Part shown: piece by piece, positions 63,561 to 64,000 of the stretch
Layout of the letters: every line of letters starts with the position of its first letter
Position numbering within the stretch: the stretch's first letter is position 1
NCBI GenBank assembly: GCA_030549205.1
Contig: JAUKTV010000002.1
Coordinates: 2,294,001 to 2,358,000 of the forward strand
DNA: 64,000 nucleotides
Source of the DNA: Apiosordaria backusii
Taxonomy: Eukaryota > Ascomycota > Sordariomycetes > Sordariales > Lasiosphaeriaceae
Direction: 5' to 3'
Position numbers and translations under genes: made by a program
The notes under the pieces: model-generated
Database searches by the model: none
Seen by the model: the letters and a program-made list of their open reading frames with translations, nothing else
What the model was told of the DNA's origin: nothing

Positions 63561-64000
63561 CTACTGGGCCAGGTCCCTCAGCTTCCCCTTCTCCTCATCA
63601 CTCAGCAACTCAAACCAGTGCTGAAAGTTCGCCGTGTTCTCCTGCGCGGCCTTGACGAAGAACTCACGCAGGTATTCACCGGTCTCATCATTCCGCACCC
63701 GGTCGCCAAAGTCAAAGTTGGACGCCGCGGCAGCCGTGCCGAGGTTGACCAAGTCGTTGAGCTCGTCTTCCCAACCCTCGGAGCCGTCATCTGAGTCGAT
63801 ATCTGCGAACTGGGACGCCGCTGCCGCCGCCACTTTAGACGCTGGTTGGGCTCCAGAGGCCGTGACAAGGTCGTCGATGAGCAGTTTCAGGATCTTGAGC
63901 GGGGCAGGGATGATGGTATATTGATCAGGCTCTGCTGGTTACGTCAGTTTTCGTCAGGAAGAAGTACAATCAGGAGCAAACTTACGCAACTTAGTCTGAG
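63561..64000 (-). CDS. Importin beta, Kap114/importin-9 type, C-terminal part
   Basis: Only the 3' end is in the window. The last exon is 63934-63561; before it lies an intron with donor GTAAGT (63985-63980) and acceptor CAG, and an upstream exon from 63986 runs off the window edge. The protein ends PDQYTIIPAPLKILKLLIDD, an acidic SDDGSEGWEDELNDL segment, DDETGEYLREFF-like text (NDETGEYLREFFVKAAQ), then FQHWFELLSDEEKGKLRDLAQ. These are the typical C-terminal HEAT repeats of Kap114/importin-9, which carries TBP, histones and other nuclear cargo. The gene continues to the right. Confidence 0.8.

Noticed and set aside
1..64000. tRNA or rRNA genes
   Set aside because: No stretch with convincing tRNA A and B boxes or rRNA-like sequence was found by eye; a covariance search would settle this.

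Overview
The window looks like nuclear DNA of a filamentous ascomycete, most likely a Sordariomycete and probably of the Sordariales type. Genes are carried on both strands and split by short introns (mostly 40-80 nt) with GTRNGT donors, CTRAY branch points and YAG acceptors. Families seen are fungal ones: Zn2Cys6 factor, SAT4-type membrane protein, LaeA-like methyltransferase, CE1 and GH27 secreted enzymes. Conserved eukaryotic genes give firm anchors: Rad4/XPC, an AN1 zinc-finger protein (Cuz1/ZFAND1 type), MTP18/MTFP1, ATP synthase subunit k, an RNF216-like RBR ligase, PI31, and the end of a Kap114-type importin. Exon models were built by hand; nearly all add up to whole codons.

Layout. 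0-7.3 kb: small unrecognised genes, a coiled-coil gene with a decayed neighbour copy, microsatellites, and a 482-bp inverted-repeat element with a perfect 8-bp target duplication. 7.7-14.5 kb: an AsaB/CmcJ-family oxygenase, a Zn2Cys6 regulator and an MFS efflux pump, a plausible small metabolic unit, followed by three 24-nt hairpins spaced exactly 41 bp apart. 15-22.8 kb: a small unknown gene, a phospholipase C/P1 nuclease-like protein, a metzincin lacking a signal peptide, a seven-helix SAT4-type protein and a small secreted protein. 23.7-29.7 kb: a second candidate biosynthetic group, with a LaeA-like methyltransferase, an alpha/beta hydrolase, a UbiA-fold enzyme of the terpene-cyclase-like fungal type and a P450 sharing a promoter region with it. 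30-43.8 kb: housekeeping genes (Dcc1-like, RBR ligase, Rad4, Cuz1-like, MTP18, subunit k). 45-60 kb: an ankyrin gene broken by a tandem duplication, GH27 alpha-galactosidase, CE1 acetylxylan esterase, FAD monooxygenase, and a large pseudokinase-like protein with an acidic repeat tail. 61-64 kb: PI31, a gene start cut off by a nested pair of inverted-repeat elements, and the importin 3' end.

Two small inverted-repeat transposon families (A and B) are each present twice, and at 62.7-63.3 kb B lies inside A. Many genes also show a sharp switch of coding-strand skew, C-rich in the 5' part and G-rich in the 3' part. This is the least expected large-scale pattern in the window. The most promising possible new system is the UbiA-type cyclase group at 23.7-29.7 kb.
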